Part shown: one piece after another, positions 7,411 through 15,847 of the stretch
Numbering within the stretch: the first letter of the stretch is position 1
Layout of the letters: every line of letters starts with the position of its first letter
Assembly (NCBI RefSeq): GCF_022374895.2
Contig: NZ_CP092423.2
Span: 124,001 to 188,000, forward strand
Direction: 5' to 3'
Origin: Mycobacterium lentiflavum
GTDB taxonomy: Bacteria; Actinomycetota; Actinomycetes; Mycobacteriales; Mycobacteriaceae
DNA length: 64,000 nucleotides
The notes under the pieces: model-generated
What the model was told of the DNA's origin: nothing
What the model saw: the letters and a program-made list of their open reading frames with translations, nothing else
Databases searched by the model: none
Translations under genes and position numbers: made by a program

Positions 7411-8406
7411 GTGATCTCTTCAGCTGCTCGTGCGCTCGCACGGTGGATCCCACCCTTCCTGGCCGTCGCTGCCGTCGCCTGGCTAGGTGTTGCGCCGCAG
7501 GCCGGTCCAGCGCCGTCGGTGCGCCTGACCAGCGATGGCAACCCGTTGGCCGGGGCGCCGTTCTACGTGAACCCCACGTCGGCGGCGATGCGCGCCGCGC
7601 AAAGCGCCGACCCCCCGAGTCCCCAGTTGACTGCCATCGCCAACACGCCGCAGGCCTATTGGATCGTGCCGGGGGGTTCGGCGGGCACGGTCGGCAAGTA
7701 CGTCGGCGACGCGAATGCCGCCGGCGCCATCCCGGTGCTGTCGCTGTATGGAATCCCGCACCGCGACTGTGGCAGTTTCGCCGCCGGTGGCCTCGGGTCG
7801 GGCGCCGACTACCGAGGCTGGATCGACGGCATCGCTTCCGGCATCGGCGCCTCGCGAGTGGCCGTCATCGTCGAACCCGATGCGCTCGCCATGGCCGACT
7901 GCCTGTCGGGCGATGCGCGCCAGGAACGCTTCGACTTGATTCGCTACGCCGTCGACACGCTGACCCGGGATCCGAACGCCGCGGTCTACGTCGATGCGGG
8001 TCATCTGCGTTGGCACAGCCCGGAGGACATGGCGGGCCGGCTCAACCAGGCCGGCGTCGGCCACGCGAGGGGTTTCAGCGTCAACACCGCCAACTTCTTC
8101 ACCACCGAGGACGAAATCGGTTATGGGGAAGCGATTTCGGGGCTCACCAATGGTTCGCACTACGTGATCGACACCTCGCGCAACGGTGCCGGGCCGGCGC
8201 CGGACGCCGAGCTCAACTGGTGCAACCCCAGCGGCCGGGCACTGGGCACGCCGCCCACCGCGTCGACCGCCGGCGCGCATGCCGACGCCTACTTGTGGAT
8301 CAAACGACCGGGTGAATCCGACGGGTCATGCGGCAAAGGCGATCCGCCCGCGGGCACCTTCGTGAGCCAGTACGCCATCGATATGGCCAGCAAGGCGGGC
8401 CTGTAG
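7411..8406 (+). CDS. celA1: Secreted glycoside hydrolase family 6 protein (cellulase-like)
   Basis: This encodes a 331-residue exported protein resembling mycobacterial CelA1 (GH6, beta-1,4-glucan hydrolysis). A signal peptide covers about residues 1-28 (basic N-terminus, then FLAVAAVAWLGVAPQAG). The catalytic domain shows GH6 segments: PVLSLYGIPHRDCG, VAVIVEPDALAMADC (with the proposed acid Asp), NAAVYVDAGHLRW, FSVNTANFF, and the C-terminal DAYLWIKRPGESDG. No separate cellulose-binding module is present. The GTG start has TAATTT 6 nt upstream, consistent with a leaderless mRNA. It is a single gene; the stop is 12 bp from the convergent dehydrogenase gene. Confidence 0.88.
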   Translation: MISSAARALARWIPPFLAVAAVAWLGVAPQAGPAPSVRLTSDGNPLAGAPFYVNPTSAAMRAAQSADPPSPQLTAIANTPQAYWIVPGGSAGTVGKYVGDANAAGAIPVLSLYGIPHRDCGSFAAGGLGSGADYRGWIDGIASGIGASRVAVIVEPDALAMADCLSGDARQERFDLIRYAVDTLTRDPNAAVYVDAGHLRWHSPEDMAGRLNQAGVGHARGFSVNTANFFTTEDEIGYGEAISGLTNGSHYVIDTSRNGAGPAPDAELNWCNPSGRALGTPPTASTAGAHADAYLWIKRPGESDGSCGKGDPPAGTFVSQYAIDMASKAGL

Positions 8407-8418
8407 CCGGCCCCTGGT

Positions 8419-9447
8419 TCATAGGGTCACGACGAGTTTGGTGGCCGACACACCGGCCATGAGTCGTTGGAACGCGTCGGGAATGCGCGCGAGCCCCTCG
8501 CCCACGATGGCCGCCCGCGGCGCAGCCCGGTAGCTGCCATTGGCCAGTGCTGCGGGAAGGAAGTCGACGTAGATCCCGGGCCCAACTTCGTTGTCCTTCA
8601 ACGAACCTCCCCAGATGCCGCTGACCGACACGTCACCGTGCTGGGTGGTCGGGCTCGGCATGACGCTGGCGACGCGCTTGCTACCGCTGGTCCGGTTCGC
8701 GATCGCGATCCCGGCCTCGACCGATTGGTCCCCGATGGCCAGCGTGCCGGCCAACGGGCGGTCACCGATCCATTCGACGATCTCGTCGACGGCGCCCGGA
8801 CTGTTGTAGTCGAACGCGGCCGATGCCCCGAGTGCTCGCACGTAGTCGAAGTTGCGCGGCGAGGCGGTGGCGATGACCTCGTAGCCCCCGGCGCGGGCGA
8901 GTTGAATTGCGTTGCTGCCCACGCTCGTTGACCCTCCCCACACCAGCACGGTCTCGCGCTTGTCGACAGGAACGACACTCGGCATCGCCAACCCGAGGTG
9001 GTCCTGTTGAAAAAGACCGGTCGCCGCGGTCGAGATCCCCATCGGCAGGACGGCGGCCTGCTCGAACGGCAAGGTGTCTGGAATGGGTGAGACCACGTGC
9101 GGCCTCAGCACGACGTAGTGCTGAAACGCGCCTTCCGCAGCCCGGTTTTGCGATTGGTCGATACCCATCGCGCCTCCGACGACCCGGTCTCCGGGGGCGA
9201 ACGAGGAAACCCCTTCCCCGACCTCGACGACTTCGCCCGCGACGTCCGATCCGACGACGGCCGGGTAGGTCAACCAGGGCAGGATCTGTTGCAACCGCGG
9301 GCCGGTGATGACGTCGATAGGGTTCACCGCGACGGCGCGCACGCGGACTACGATTTCGCCCGGCGCCGGCGACGTGTAGTCGGCAGGGCCGACCTCGAAG
9401 GGACCGTCGGGTGTGCGCAGCCATAATGCCGTGTTCTGTTGATTCAC
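8419..9447 (-). CDS. Zinc-binding-type / quinone-oxidoreductase-like MDR dehydrogenase
   Basis: This encodes a 342-residue medium-chain dehydrogenase/reductase. The N-terminal GroES-like domain reads PAPGEIVVRVRAVAVNPID and YPAVVGSDVAGEVVEVGEGV. The Rossmann domain has VLVWGGSTSVGSNAIQLARAGGYEVIATASPRNFDYVRALGA. No zinc-ligand cysteines are apparent, which points to the NADPH quinone/enoyl reductase branch. I chose GTG 9447, preceded by GGAAAGG at a good distance; an ATG at 9519 is possible but would put the start inside the neighbouring operator region. It is divergent from a TetR gene with an operator between them, so it is the likely regulated target. The substrate is unknown. Confidence 0.88.
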   Translation of the reverse strand: MNQQNTALWLRTPDGPFEVGPADYTSPAPGEIVVRVRAVAVNPIDVITGPRLQQILPWLTYPAVVGSDVAGEVVEVGEGVSSFAPGDRVVGGAMGIDQSQNRAAEGAFQHYVVLRPHVVSPIPDTLPFEQAAVLPMGISTAATGLFQQDHLGLAMPSVVPVDKRETVLVWGGSTSVGSNAIQLARAGGYEVIATASPRNFDYVRALGASAAFDYNSPGAVDEIVEWIGDRPLAGTLAIGDQSVEAGIAIANRTSGSKRVASVMPSPTTQHGDVSVSGIWGGSLKDNEVGPGIYVDFLPAALANGSYRAAPRAAIVGEGLARIPDAFQRLMAGVSATKLVVTL

Positions 9448-9512
9448 AGTCGAATTCCTTTCCTCGAGGGGCGCAACGACACCGCGCGACCAACCAAAGC
9501 CGAAAGTAGTCG

Positions 9513-9541
9513 TTGACAACTAAGTAGTCAATGACTACTTT
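9513..9541 (+). promoter_or_regulatory. Divergent promoter with 19-bp TetR operator
   Basis: AAGTAGTCAATGACTACTT (9522-9540) is a perfect palindrome with a single central base. On the plus strand TTGACA (9513-9518) and TACTTT (9536-9541) are 17 bp apart, a good -35/-10 pair that the palindrome overlaps. The predicted transcript would start at the GTG at 9549. A related partial copy (AGTAGTCGTTGACAACT) lies just upstream at 9505-9521. Confidence 0.6.
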
Positions 9542-9548
9542 TAGCGAT

Positions 9549-10202
9549 GTGGCCGAGCCGAAGCCGTTCCACCACGGCAACCTGCGTGCCGTCTTGCTCG
9601 ACCAGGCGCAGGCGGTGCTGCGGAAGGGCGGCCTCGACGCCCTATCCCTGCGGGAGTTGGCGCGCGAGGCCGGCGTCAGCCATGCCGCCCCGCGCAAGCA
9701 CTTCGCCGATCGTGATGCGCTGCTGGACGCACTCGCCGAGCGCGGCTTCGACCAGCTTGCCGAACGAATCGCTGACGCGGCCGCACGAGAGCCCGACGAC
9801 TTCCGGCGCGCCCTGCACGCCGTGGCGTCGGCGTATCTCGAATTCGCTGTGGCCGAGCCCGCGCTATTGGACCTGATGTTCGCAGCCAAGGTGCACAACC
9901 CGTCCGATGCCGTCCGCAACGCGGTCGCGAATCACATGGCGGCACTGTTGCGCATCATTGCGCGCGGTGTCGACGCCGGCGCCTATGTACCCAGCGACGT
10001 CGAACGGCTGACGCTGGTGCTGTCGGCGAGTGTCCAGGGTATCGGCGGCCTGGTCACCTCGGGCCGAATCACGGAACCGCAGAGCGAGGCCCTTATCGGC
10101 GATGCGATTGCGCTGATTCTCGCGGGCGCGTCGACAGACGGCTGGCGGGCGTTCGCCGACGAGCATCCCTGGCATTTCTGGACGCATCAGGAAACACGAT
10201 GA
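9549..10202 (+). CDS. TetR/AcrR-family regulator
   Basis: This encodes a 217-residue TetR regulator. The N-terminal HTH (about residues 8-55: HHGNLRAVLLDQAQAVLRKG and GVSHAAPRKHFADRDALLDAL) is typical. The C-terminal ligand domain resembles TetR_C_33-type regulators (YLEFAVAEPALLDLMF). I prefer GTG 9549 because it lies 7 nt after the -10 box and would be a leaderless start; an ATG at 9531 is in frame but falls inside the operator and has no ribosome-binding site. It probably represses itself and the divergent MDR dehydrogenase through the 9522-9540 palindrome. Its stop overlaps the next gene by 4 bp, so the hydrolase is co-transcribed. Confidence 0.9.
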   Translation: MAEPKPFHHGNLRAVLLDQAQAVLRKGGLDALSLRELAREAGVSHAAPRKHFADRDALLDALAERGFDQLAERIADAAAREPDDFRRALHAVASAYLEFAVAEPALLDLMFAAKVHNPSDAVRNAVANHMAALLRIIARGVDAGAYVPSDVERLTLVLSASVQGIGGLVTSGRITEPQSEALIGDAIALILAGASTDGWRAFADEHPWHFWTHQETR

Positions 10203-11872
10203 CAGACAATCTGATTCGAGACGTGCCGACGCGCGGACGCTCTGCGCGAATGCGACTCGTCGATCGCGCGATGAACCGCATGCTCGGTTTGCCCCCGGCC
10301 ACGACCGACTACTCGGTGCGCAAAGATGTACCCGTGCCGATGCGCGACGGAGTCGTCCTTCGTGCCGACCACTACCTGCCGCGGACCACGACACCAGCCG
10401 GCACGCTACTGCTGCGCTGCCCGTATGGCCGCGGCGCTCCGGTGTCGTGGATATATGCCCAGCTGTATGCCCAACGCGGCTATCACGTCGTATTACAAAG
10501 TGTGCGAGGCACATTCGGCTCCGGTGGCGAATTCGAACCGGCGACGCACGAAGTCGAAGACGGGGCCGACACTGTGGCCTGGCTGCGGAACCAGCCCTGG
10601 TTCACCGGCACCTTCGCCACGCTCGGTCAGTCGTACCTGGGCTTCACCCAGTGGGCGCTGCTCGTCGACCCGCCCCCCGAACTCGTCACCGCGGTCATCA
10701 TCGTCGGACCCCACGAGTCCAAGTCGCTCATTGCCCGCAACGGCGGACTCGCCTTGAACAACGTGTTGTGGTGGTGTGCTCAGGTCGCGAATCAAGAGAT
10801 CGGCGGCCCCCCGCGAAGGACGTTGCGGCAGTTCACTTCCGAGCGTGGTGTGCGGGCGGCGGCAAACCGGCTGCCGTTGGGCCGCAGCGGACGGGACCTA
10901 CTGGGGGCGGGCGCATCGTGGTACGAAGACGCGCTGGAACACAGCGGTGTCAGCGACGAGTACTGGCGGCGCGCCGACGTCGAGGCGGCCCCGGACCGCA
11001 CGAGAATTCCGGTGCTGCTGATCGGTGGGTGGCAGGACCTCTTCCTTGGCCAGACGCTCGAGCAGTACCGGCGGCTGAAGGCCAACGGGTCAAATCCGGC
11101 GCTGCACATCGGTGCGTGGACACACCTCGAGATGTTGGGTAGGTCGGCCGGACTGATCACACGCGAGACATTGCCTTGGCTGGCGCGGCATCTCGCCGGC
11201 ACGAGTTCGGTGACGCGCAGTCCGGTGCGCATCTTCGTCACCGGCGGCCCGGGCTGGCGCGATCTACCCGACTGGCCACCCGCCAGCCGAACCCGCACGC
11301 TCTACCTCAATCCGGGTGCCGCGCTGTCGGAAGCTGCGGCCACCGACGAGTCGGCGTCACGATTCACCTACGATCCCGCCGATCCCACTCCGACGATCGG
11401 CGGTCCGCTGCTGTCGGCTTCCAACGTCGGGTATCGGGACGACACAGCATTGAGCCTCCGAGATGACGTGATCACCTTCACCACACCGCAGTTGACCCAA
11501 GACTGGGAGGTCATCGGAACGCCGTCGGTGGAACTGCAACATCGCACCGACAACCCTCATGCCGATGTCTTCGTCCGGCTCAGCGAGGTCGACTCGCGCG
11601 GTCGCTCGCGCAACGTTTCCGAGGGCTTCATACGCCGCGTCGACCAAGACCCAACCGTCCGGATCACTTTGGACGCCATCGCCCACCGCTTCCGAGCCGG
11701 GACACGGATCAGGCTGATGATCGCCGGCGGCTCGCACCCGCACTACGCCCGCAACCTCGGCACCGGGGAACCGCCACTGACCGGCTTCGCGATGAAGCCG
11801 TCACGCCACACCGTCGCGCACGCGGCGTCGCGGCTGAACCTGCCTGTCGTGCAGGCTCGGTCGCACGAGTGA
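10199..11872 (+). CDS. CocE/NonD-family (X-Pro dipeptidyl-peptidase-like, S15) hydrolase
   Basis: This encodes a 557-residue alpha/beta hydrolase with a C-terminal jelly-roll domain. The hydrolase part shows the family pattern: VPMRDGVVLRADHYLP, LLRCPYGRG, the arginine motif VVLQSVRGTFGSGGEF, the nucleophile in LGQSYLGFTQW, Asp in GGWQDLFLGQ and His in GAWTHLE. The C-terminal XPDPC_N-like part (about 350-557) has DWEVIGTPSVEL, VFVRLSEVDSRGRSRNVSEGF and RLMIAGGSHPHYARN. Members cleave esters or acyl peptides (cocaine esterase is the known example). It is translationally coupled to the TetR gene. No signal peptide is evident. Confidence 0.92.
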   Translation: MTDNLIRDVPTRGRSARMRLVDRAMNRMLGLPPATTDYSVRKDVPVPMRDGVVLRADHYLPRTTTPAGTLLLRCPYGRGAPVSWIYAQLYAQRGYHVVLQSVRGTFGSGGEFEPATHEVEDGADTVAWLRNQPWFTGTFATLGQSYLGFTQWALLVDPPPELVTAVIIVGPHESKSLIARNGGLALNNVLWWCAQVANQEIGGPPRRTLRQFTSERGVRAAANRLPLGRSGRDLLGAGASWYEDALEHSGVSDEYWRRADVEAAPDRTRIPVLLIGGWQDLFLGQTLEQYRRLKANGSNPALHIGAWTHLEMLGRSAGLITRETLPWLARHLAGTSSVTRSPVRIFVTGGPGWRDLPDWPPASRTRTLYLNPGAALSEAAATDESASRFTYDPADPTPTIGGPLLSASNVGYRDDTALSLRDDVITFTTPQLTQDWEVIGTPSVELQHRTDNPHADVFVRLSEVDSRGRSRNVSEGFIRRVDQDPTVRITLDAIAHRFRAGTRIRLMIAGGSHPHYARNLGTGEPPLTGFAMKPSRHTVAHAASRLNLPVVQARSHE

Positions 11873-12001
11873 CGCGCCCCGACGCGAACCGGGCTGGCTG
11901 CCGACGAGCGGCCGGAGGCGTTGTGCGGTAGAAAGTGCTAAACGAAAGCCCTGCCAAGCAGCGTGCGGGATTCGGCTCGCTTTGACGAGAGGCTTGATCG
12001 T

Positions 12002-12856
12002 ATGCCTGCATGGAAACGTCGCACCGCGACGAACGAAGGCAGCACGTCCGGCGCCAGCCGCAGAGTGGGCGTGGAAATCGAAGTCGAGGTGACCGAACCC
12101 GCGGTGCTGGATTTCCAGATCGCAGTCAGTCGTCAACCCGGCATCGACGTGAGTGAGTCACTGACCATCAAGCACAACGGCAAGGCCGTCGAACCGCGCG
12201 AGATCATCGGTGCGCACCAGACCCGAATTCATGTCGTGCCGGCCGACAAGGGAACGGTGACCCTGTCATACGACGCGACGGTCCTCGGCCACGCGGATCC
12301 CGACCCCGTCACCGATATTGACGCCATCACCTACTTGCGCCCGAGCAGATACGCCGAAGCCGACAAGTTCTTCGGGTTCGCCGCAACCGAATTCCAGCAG
12401 TACGGCACCTCGGTGACCCTGCTCGAGAAGGTCTCGTCGTGGGTCGGCACCCGGCTGAATTATGTTCCCGGGTCCAGTGATCCGATTGACGGGGCGGCCG
12501 ACACCTTGCTCGCGGGCGCCGGCGTGTGCCGCGACTACGCCCATCTGGTGATCGCGCTGCTGCGCGCGGTCCATGTCCCGGCAAGATTGGTCGCGGTGTA
12601 CGCGCCGGGCTGCCAACCGATGGATTTTCACGCCGTAGCCGAGGCACTGATCGACGGCGTCTGGCAGGTCGTCGACGCCACCTGCCTGGCCCCTCGCCAG
12701 TCCATGGTCCGCATCGCCACCGGCCGCGACGCCGCCGACACAGCCTTCTTGGACAACCACGGCGGCGCGATCAACTTGCAGAATATGAGCGTCACCGCGG
12801 TTGTCGACGGTGAGCTACCCAAGGACTCGGTCGAGCAACTCGTCAGCCTGGGGTAG
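12002..12856 (+). CDS. Transglutaminase-like (cysteine protease fold) family protein
   Basis: This encodes a 284-residue protein with an N-terminal beta domain (about 20-100) and a transglutaminase core. The triad is readable: Cys176 (AGVCRDYAHL), His210 (QPMDFHAVAEA) and Asp225 (WQVVDATCLAPR). Bacterial members of this type act as proteases or amidases, and none of the neighbours indicates a substrate. I used ATG 12002; a GTG near 12068 (VGVEIEVEV) is an alternative. No signal peptide is seen. It stands between a 129-bp gap and the antiporter gene. Confidence 0.88.
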   Translation: MPAWKRRTATNEGSTSGASRRVGVEIEVEVTEPAVLDFQIAVSRQPGIDVSESLTIKHNGKAVEPREIIGAHQTRIHVVPADKGTVTLSYDATVLGHADPDPVTDIDAITYLRPSRYAEADKFFGFAATEFQQYGTSVTLLEKVSSWVGTRLNYVPGSSDPIDGAADTLLAGAGVCRDYAHLVIALLRAVHVPARLVAVYAPGCQPMDFHAVAEALIDGVWQVVDATCLAPRQSMVRIATGRDAADTAFLDNHGGAINLQNMSVTAVVDGELPKDSVEQLVSLG

Positions 12857-12893
12857 GGGCGAGGAGCGGTCGCGGTCTCGCGCCGCCGGGCAT

Positions 12894-12899
12894 TAAGGT
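12894..12899 (+). promoter_or_regulatory. -10 box of the antiporter gene (leaderless)
   Basis: TAAGGT fits TANNNT and ends 6 nt before ATG 12906. Confidence 0.4.
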
Positions 12900-12905
12900 T
12901 GGTCC

Positions 12906-13985
12906 ATGCCGGACGCCGCCACGCCCGTATTCGTCCGGTCCGACCGAATCCTGTTGCTCCTCTCGGCGGTGTTCGTGCTGGCTGCGGGGTTCGCCCATTT
13001 CGGCGACTGGAACTCGGTGCTGACCTTCCTGGTCGCCGCCGCCGCGGTGGGTGTGCTCGCGGCGCTGGTCGGCCACAGCGTGGATCAGCTCGGCGACCGC
13101 TTTGGAGCCGGCGCCACCGGGGTGCTCCAGTCGGCGCTCGGCAATCTTCCAGAGCTCTTCATCTGCCTGTTCAGCCTCCAGCACGGCCTGGTCGACGTGG
13201 TCCGCGCGGCTTTGGTCGGGTCCGTCTTAGCCAATCTGCTGCTCGTGTTGGGTCTCGCATTCGTGGCCGGCGGACTACGTCACGGCACTCAGCAACTCGG
13301 ATCGCACCGTGCACGCACCGTGACGGTGTTGATGTTGCTGTCGGTCACGGCGCTGTCGATCCCATCGGTGGCGTACTGGATCCACACCCCGGCCTCCCAC
13401 CACGAGGACGCACTGTCGATCGTCGTTTCGGCGCTGTTGCTTGGACTGTTCGCCCTATCCCTACCGGCCTCGCTACGCCGGCACGACGACGAGGCCCAGC
13501 CCGCCGGAATCCACGAGCACCCGCGCTGGCCGGTCTGGCTGGCGATCGGCATGCTCGCCGGCGCCGGGGTGCTGGCGGCCTTCGTGTCGGAGTGGTTCGT
13601 CGACGCGCTGCAACCGGCCATGCACGCACTCAACATCTCCGAGGTGTTCGCAGGGCTGGTCGTCGTCGCGATCGCCGGCAACGCGGTAGAGAACTTCGTC
13701 GGCATCCAGCTTGCCGCCAAAGGACAATCCGCGTACGCCTTCTCGGTCGTTCTCAATTCGCCGCTGCAGATCTCCCTGGTGCTGGGGCCGGCGCTGGTGC
13801 TCATCTCGCAGGCCAGCGGCATGGCCGGGCTGACCCTGGTCTTCAGCCCGATGTTGGTGGTGGCGTTGCTGCTCGCCGTCATCCTCACCGCGTTCATCTC
13901 GTTCGACGGCGAATCGACGTGGCTCGAAGGCGCCACGCTCGTCGTCCTCTACGGGATCATCGCCGCAGCGTTCTGGTGGGGTTGA
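12906..13985 (+). CDS. cax: Ca2+/H+ antiporter (CaCA superfamily, CAX type)
   Basis: This encodes a 359-residue polytopic membrane protein with about 11 hydrophobic helices. The two inverted alpha-repeats that carry the cation site are clear: VLQSALGNLPELFICLFSL followed by GSVLANLLLVLGLAF in the first half, and AIAGNAVENFVGIQLAAKG followed by VVLNSPLQISLVLGPALV in the second. The Glu in each GN-P/V-E motif is the expected ion ligand. A histidine-containing acidic loop (HHEDALS, later RRHDDEAQ) separates the halves. The family exports cytosolic Ca2+ in exchange for protons. A leaderless start is indicated by the TAAGGT box. Confidence 0.92.
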   Translation: MPDAATPVFVRSDRILLLLSAVFVLAAGFAHFGDWNSVLTFLVAAAAVGVLAALVGHSVDQLGDRFGAGATGVLQSALGNLPELFICLFSLQHGLVDVVRAALVGSVLANLLLVLGLAFVAGGLRHGTQQLGSHRARTVTVLMLLSVTALSIPSVAYWIHTPASHHEDALSIVVSALLLGLFALSLPASLRRHDDEAQPAGIHEHPRWPVWLAIGMLAGAGVLAAFVSEWFVDALQPAMHALNISEVFAGLVVVAIAGNAVENFVGIQLAAKGQSAYAFSVVLNSPLQISLVLGPALVLISQASGMAGLTLVFSPMLVVALLLAVILTAFISFDGESTWLEGATLVVLYGIIAAAFWWG

Positions 13986-14047
13986 CCCGCGTCGGCTTGG
14001 CCGGTCCTCGATAGCGGCGAATCGCTGGCGCACGTAACGTCTTTGAC

Positions 14048-14368
14048 ATGAGCGTCTATGCCTTGAACCTCTTCGACATCGCCGACGCCGACGAGTACCG
14101 CGCCTACTCGCGACGGTCACCTGCCGAGGTGGCCAAACACGGCGGTCGCGTCGTTGCGCTCGGCCAGTTTCAGGAGGCGGTTCTCGGCGACATCGAACCG
14201 CGTCAGGTGCTGATCCTCGTGGAGTGGGAATCCCGGGAAGCCTTCGACAACTACTGCGCCGACCCGGAACTCGCCGATCTGCATCCGCATCGCGAGGACG
14301 GATCGGCGAAATACATCTGGCACCTGTTCGACCGTCTCGACGACCTCAGGCCGCTCCTAAGTCGATGA
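14048..14368 (+). CDS. DUF1330-type small protein
   Basis: This encodes a 106-residue protein of the dimeric alpha/beta-barrel type (DUF1330). The conserved features are YALNLFDIADADEYRAYSRRSP, GGRVVALGQF and ILVEWESREAFDNYCADPELADLHPHRE. The biochemical role of the family is not established. The -10 box TAACGT (14035-14040) lies 7 nt before the ATG, suggesting a leaderless mRNA. The last 23 bp overlap the 3' end of the convergent lipoprotein gene. Confidence 0.82.
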   Translation: MSVYALNLFDIADADEYRAYSRRSPAEVAKHGGRVVALGQFQEAVLGDIEPRQVLILVEWESREAFDNYCADPELADLHPHREDGSAKYIWHLFDRLDDLRPLLSR

Positions 14369-14747
14369 TCCGTTTCTGCACAGTCACATCCAGCGCATAG
14401 CGCCTCGCGACAGTGTGCGCATTGTCTTCCTGCACGAGTGCCACATGGACGGTGCCTGCACCCACGGCCTTATATCTGCTGGTATGGATGCCGGGCGCGG
14501 CGGGCGCTTTGGTATCCCATTGATACCGGGACCCGAGATATTGGAGGATCGCGGCATCGGGCGAGCCCTCTTCGTGCCATTGGCAATGTGACGTCGGGTA
14601 GTCGTCGGTTAAGACGATGTCGAAGATATCTCCCTTGTGGATCGTGACATGTCCGCCGTTGTCGGAATCATGTGCCGCTACGTCCGGGCTCGAGCATCCC
14701 GTAACCAGCAGCAGGCAGGCCAACGGCATTGCCAGCTTCCGGAGCAT
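14346..14747 (-). CDS. Lipoprotein with chagasin-like (I42) protease-inhibitor fold
   Basis: This encodes a 133-residue lipoprotein. A signal peptide ends in the lipobox LLVTGC. The mature part has the layout of I42 cysteine-protease inhibitors: GDIFDIVLTDDYPTSHCQWH (the NPTTG-like loop region is weak), an aromatic middle, and GIHTSRYKAVGAGTVHVAL resembling the second inhibitory loop and strand. Inhibitor activity is not certain because the loop residues are diverged. I used ATG 14747 because minus-strand TAGCGT (14760-14755) lies 7 nt upstream; a GTG at 14756 is also in frame. Confidence 0.7.
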   Translation of the reverse strand: MLRKLAMPLACLLLVTGCSSPDVAAHDSDNGGHVTIHKGDIFDIVLTDDYPTSHCQWHEEGSPDAAILQYLGSRYQWDTKAPAAPGIHTSRYKAVGAGTVHVALVQEDNAHTVARRYALDVTVQKRIIDLGAA

Positions 14748-14774
14748 GTTGACCACGCTAACGCGACCGGAGAC

Positions 14775-15602
14775 TCAGATCTTGAGATAGCCCTTGTCGG
14801 CTGGAATTTGGGCCGCGGTGACGAGCGAGGACGCATCGCTGGCAAGCCAGACCACGATGTCGGAAATCAGGTCGGGGGCAGCCAGCGAATCGGTCGGCAG
14901 TGCGCCCGGCGAGAAGCTGTGGATGTAGTGGGGGTGGTCCTGAAAGACCTGGTACATCGACAGGTCGTTGCCCATCGGGGTGTCGGTGCCGTAGGGGTGC
15001 ACCGAGTTGACGCGGATGCCGAATTCGCCGAGTTCGACCGCCAGCGAGTTGGTGAGGCCGACAACGCCGAATTTGGTTGCGCAGTAATGCCCGCAGCCCG
15101 GGACGGCCTTGATTCCCGCGGCGGAGCTGATGTTGATGATCGATCCGCCATTGCCGGCGTCGATCATTGCCGGCACCACGGACTTCATGGTGTTCCACAG
15201 CCCGGTGAGATTGGTATCGAGCGTCTCCTGCCACTGCTGGGCCGAAATCTCCCACACCCGGCCCCAATTCAGCACCCCGGCATTGGCCACGACGATGTCG
15301 AGCCGTCCGAACTGTTCGAGCGCTTTCGACACGACGCGCTGCTGGCCGGCCAGGTCGCGGACGTCGACCTCCTCGGCAAGGATCTTGCGGCCCGCACCCT
15401 CGACCAGATTGACCGTCTCGACGAGGTCTTCGGGCGTCGCCGGGGGATAGCCGTTGTGCTCGGCGACCGGCGCGCACGCGTCGATCGCGACGATGTCGGC
15501 TCCGGCCCGGGCCAACCGGAGGCAGTGTGAGCGGCCCTGTCCGCGGGCCGCTCCCGTCACGAAGGCGACCTTCCCGGCCAACGGGGTGGCGGTTTCGCTC
15601 AT
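14775..15602 (-). CDS. Mycofactocin-coupled-type SDR-family oxidoreductase
   Basis: This encodes a 275-residue short-chain dehydrogenase. Cofactor motif: VTGAARGQGRSHCLRLARAGADIVAID. The catalytic Ser (NISSAAGIKAVPG), Tyr and Lys (HYCATKFG) are all present. The GAARGQGRSH signature, the extra segment after strand 2 (NGYPPATPEDLVETV) and the C-terminal VTAAQIPADKGYLK(I) are typical of the actinobacterial SDR group thought to hold a non-exchangeable NAD and to use mycofactocin as electron carrier. The maturation genes mftA-F are not in this window. The start overlaps the upstream remnant by 4 bp. The substrate, probably an alcohol or terpenoid, is unknown. Confidence 0.9.
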   Translation of the reverse strand: MSETATPLAGKVAFVTGAARGQGRSHCLRLARAGADIVAIDACAPVAEHNGYPPATPEDLVETVNLVEGAGRKILAEEVDVRDLAGQQRVVSKALEQFGRLDIVVANAGVLNWGRVWEISAQQWQETLDTNLTGLWNTMKSVVPAMIDAGNGGSIINISSAAGIKAVPGCGHYCATKFGVVGLTNSLAVELGEFGIRVNSVHPYGTDTPMGNDLSMYQVFQDHPHYIHSFSPGALPTDSLAAPDLISDIVVWLASDASSLVTAAQIPADKGYLKI

Positions 15603-15847
15603 GCCGATAGCTCCTCTACTGGCGGCGCCGGCTGCGGCTGCGCGGCGGGTTGGGCGCAGAACTTGTAGTCCCTCAACCGCGATCGCCGACCGCCCGCTGA
15701 GTCCCATTTGTGTTGGCCGACTTCGGCATTGGCGCGCAGGTGCTGGTATCGCGTGCAGCGGGCCGCGGTGTCGCGCAACAACTTCGCCGTGGCGATCCCG
15801 CCCGGCCCGGCCCCGATGATCGCCACTTCGTAGTCGGGTTCAGCCAC
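15599..15847 (-). pseudogene. Internally deleted flavin-containing monooxygenase remnant
   Basis: An 82-codon reading frame begins like an FAD/NAD(P) monooxygenase (YEVAIIGAGPGGIATAKLLRD, a GxGxxG dinucleotide fold), then jumps after about 25 residues to a segment (HLRANAEVGQHKWDSAGG) and a tail (LRDYKFCAQPAA) that look like other parts of such an enzyme. Intact members have about 500 residues, so most of the protein is missing. It is still framed by 4-8-bp overlaps with the TetR gene upstream and the SDR downstream, which implies it was once the middle gene of that operon. It might still be translated for coupling. Confidence 0.5.
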
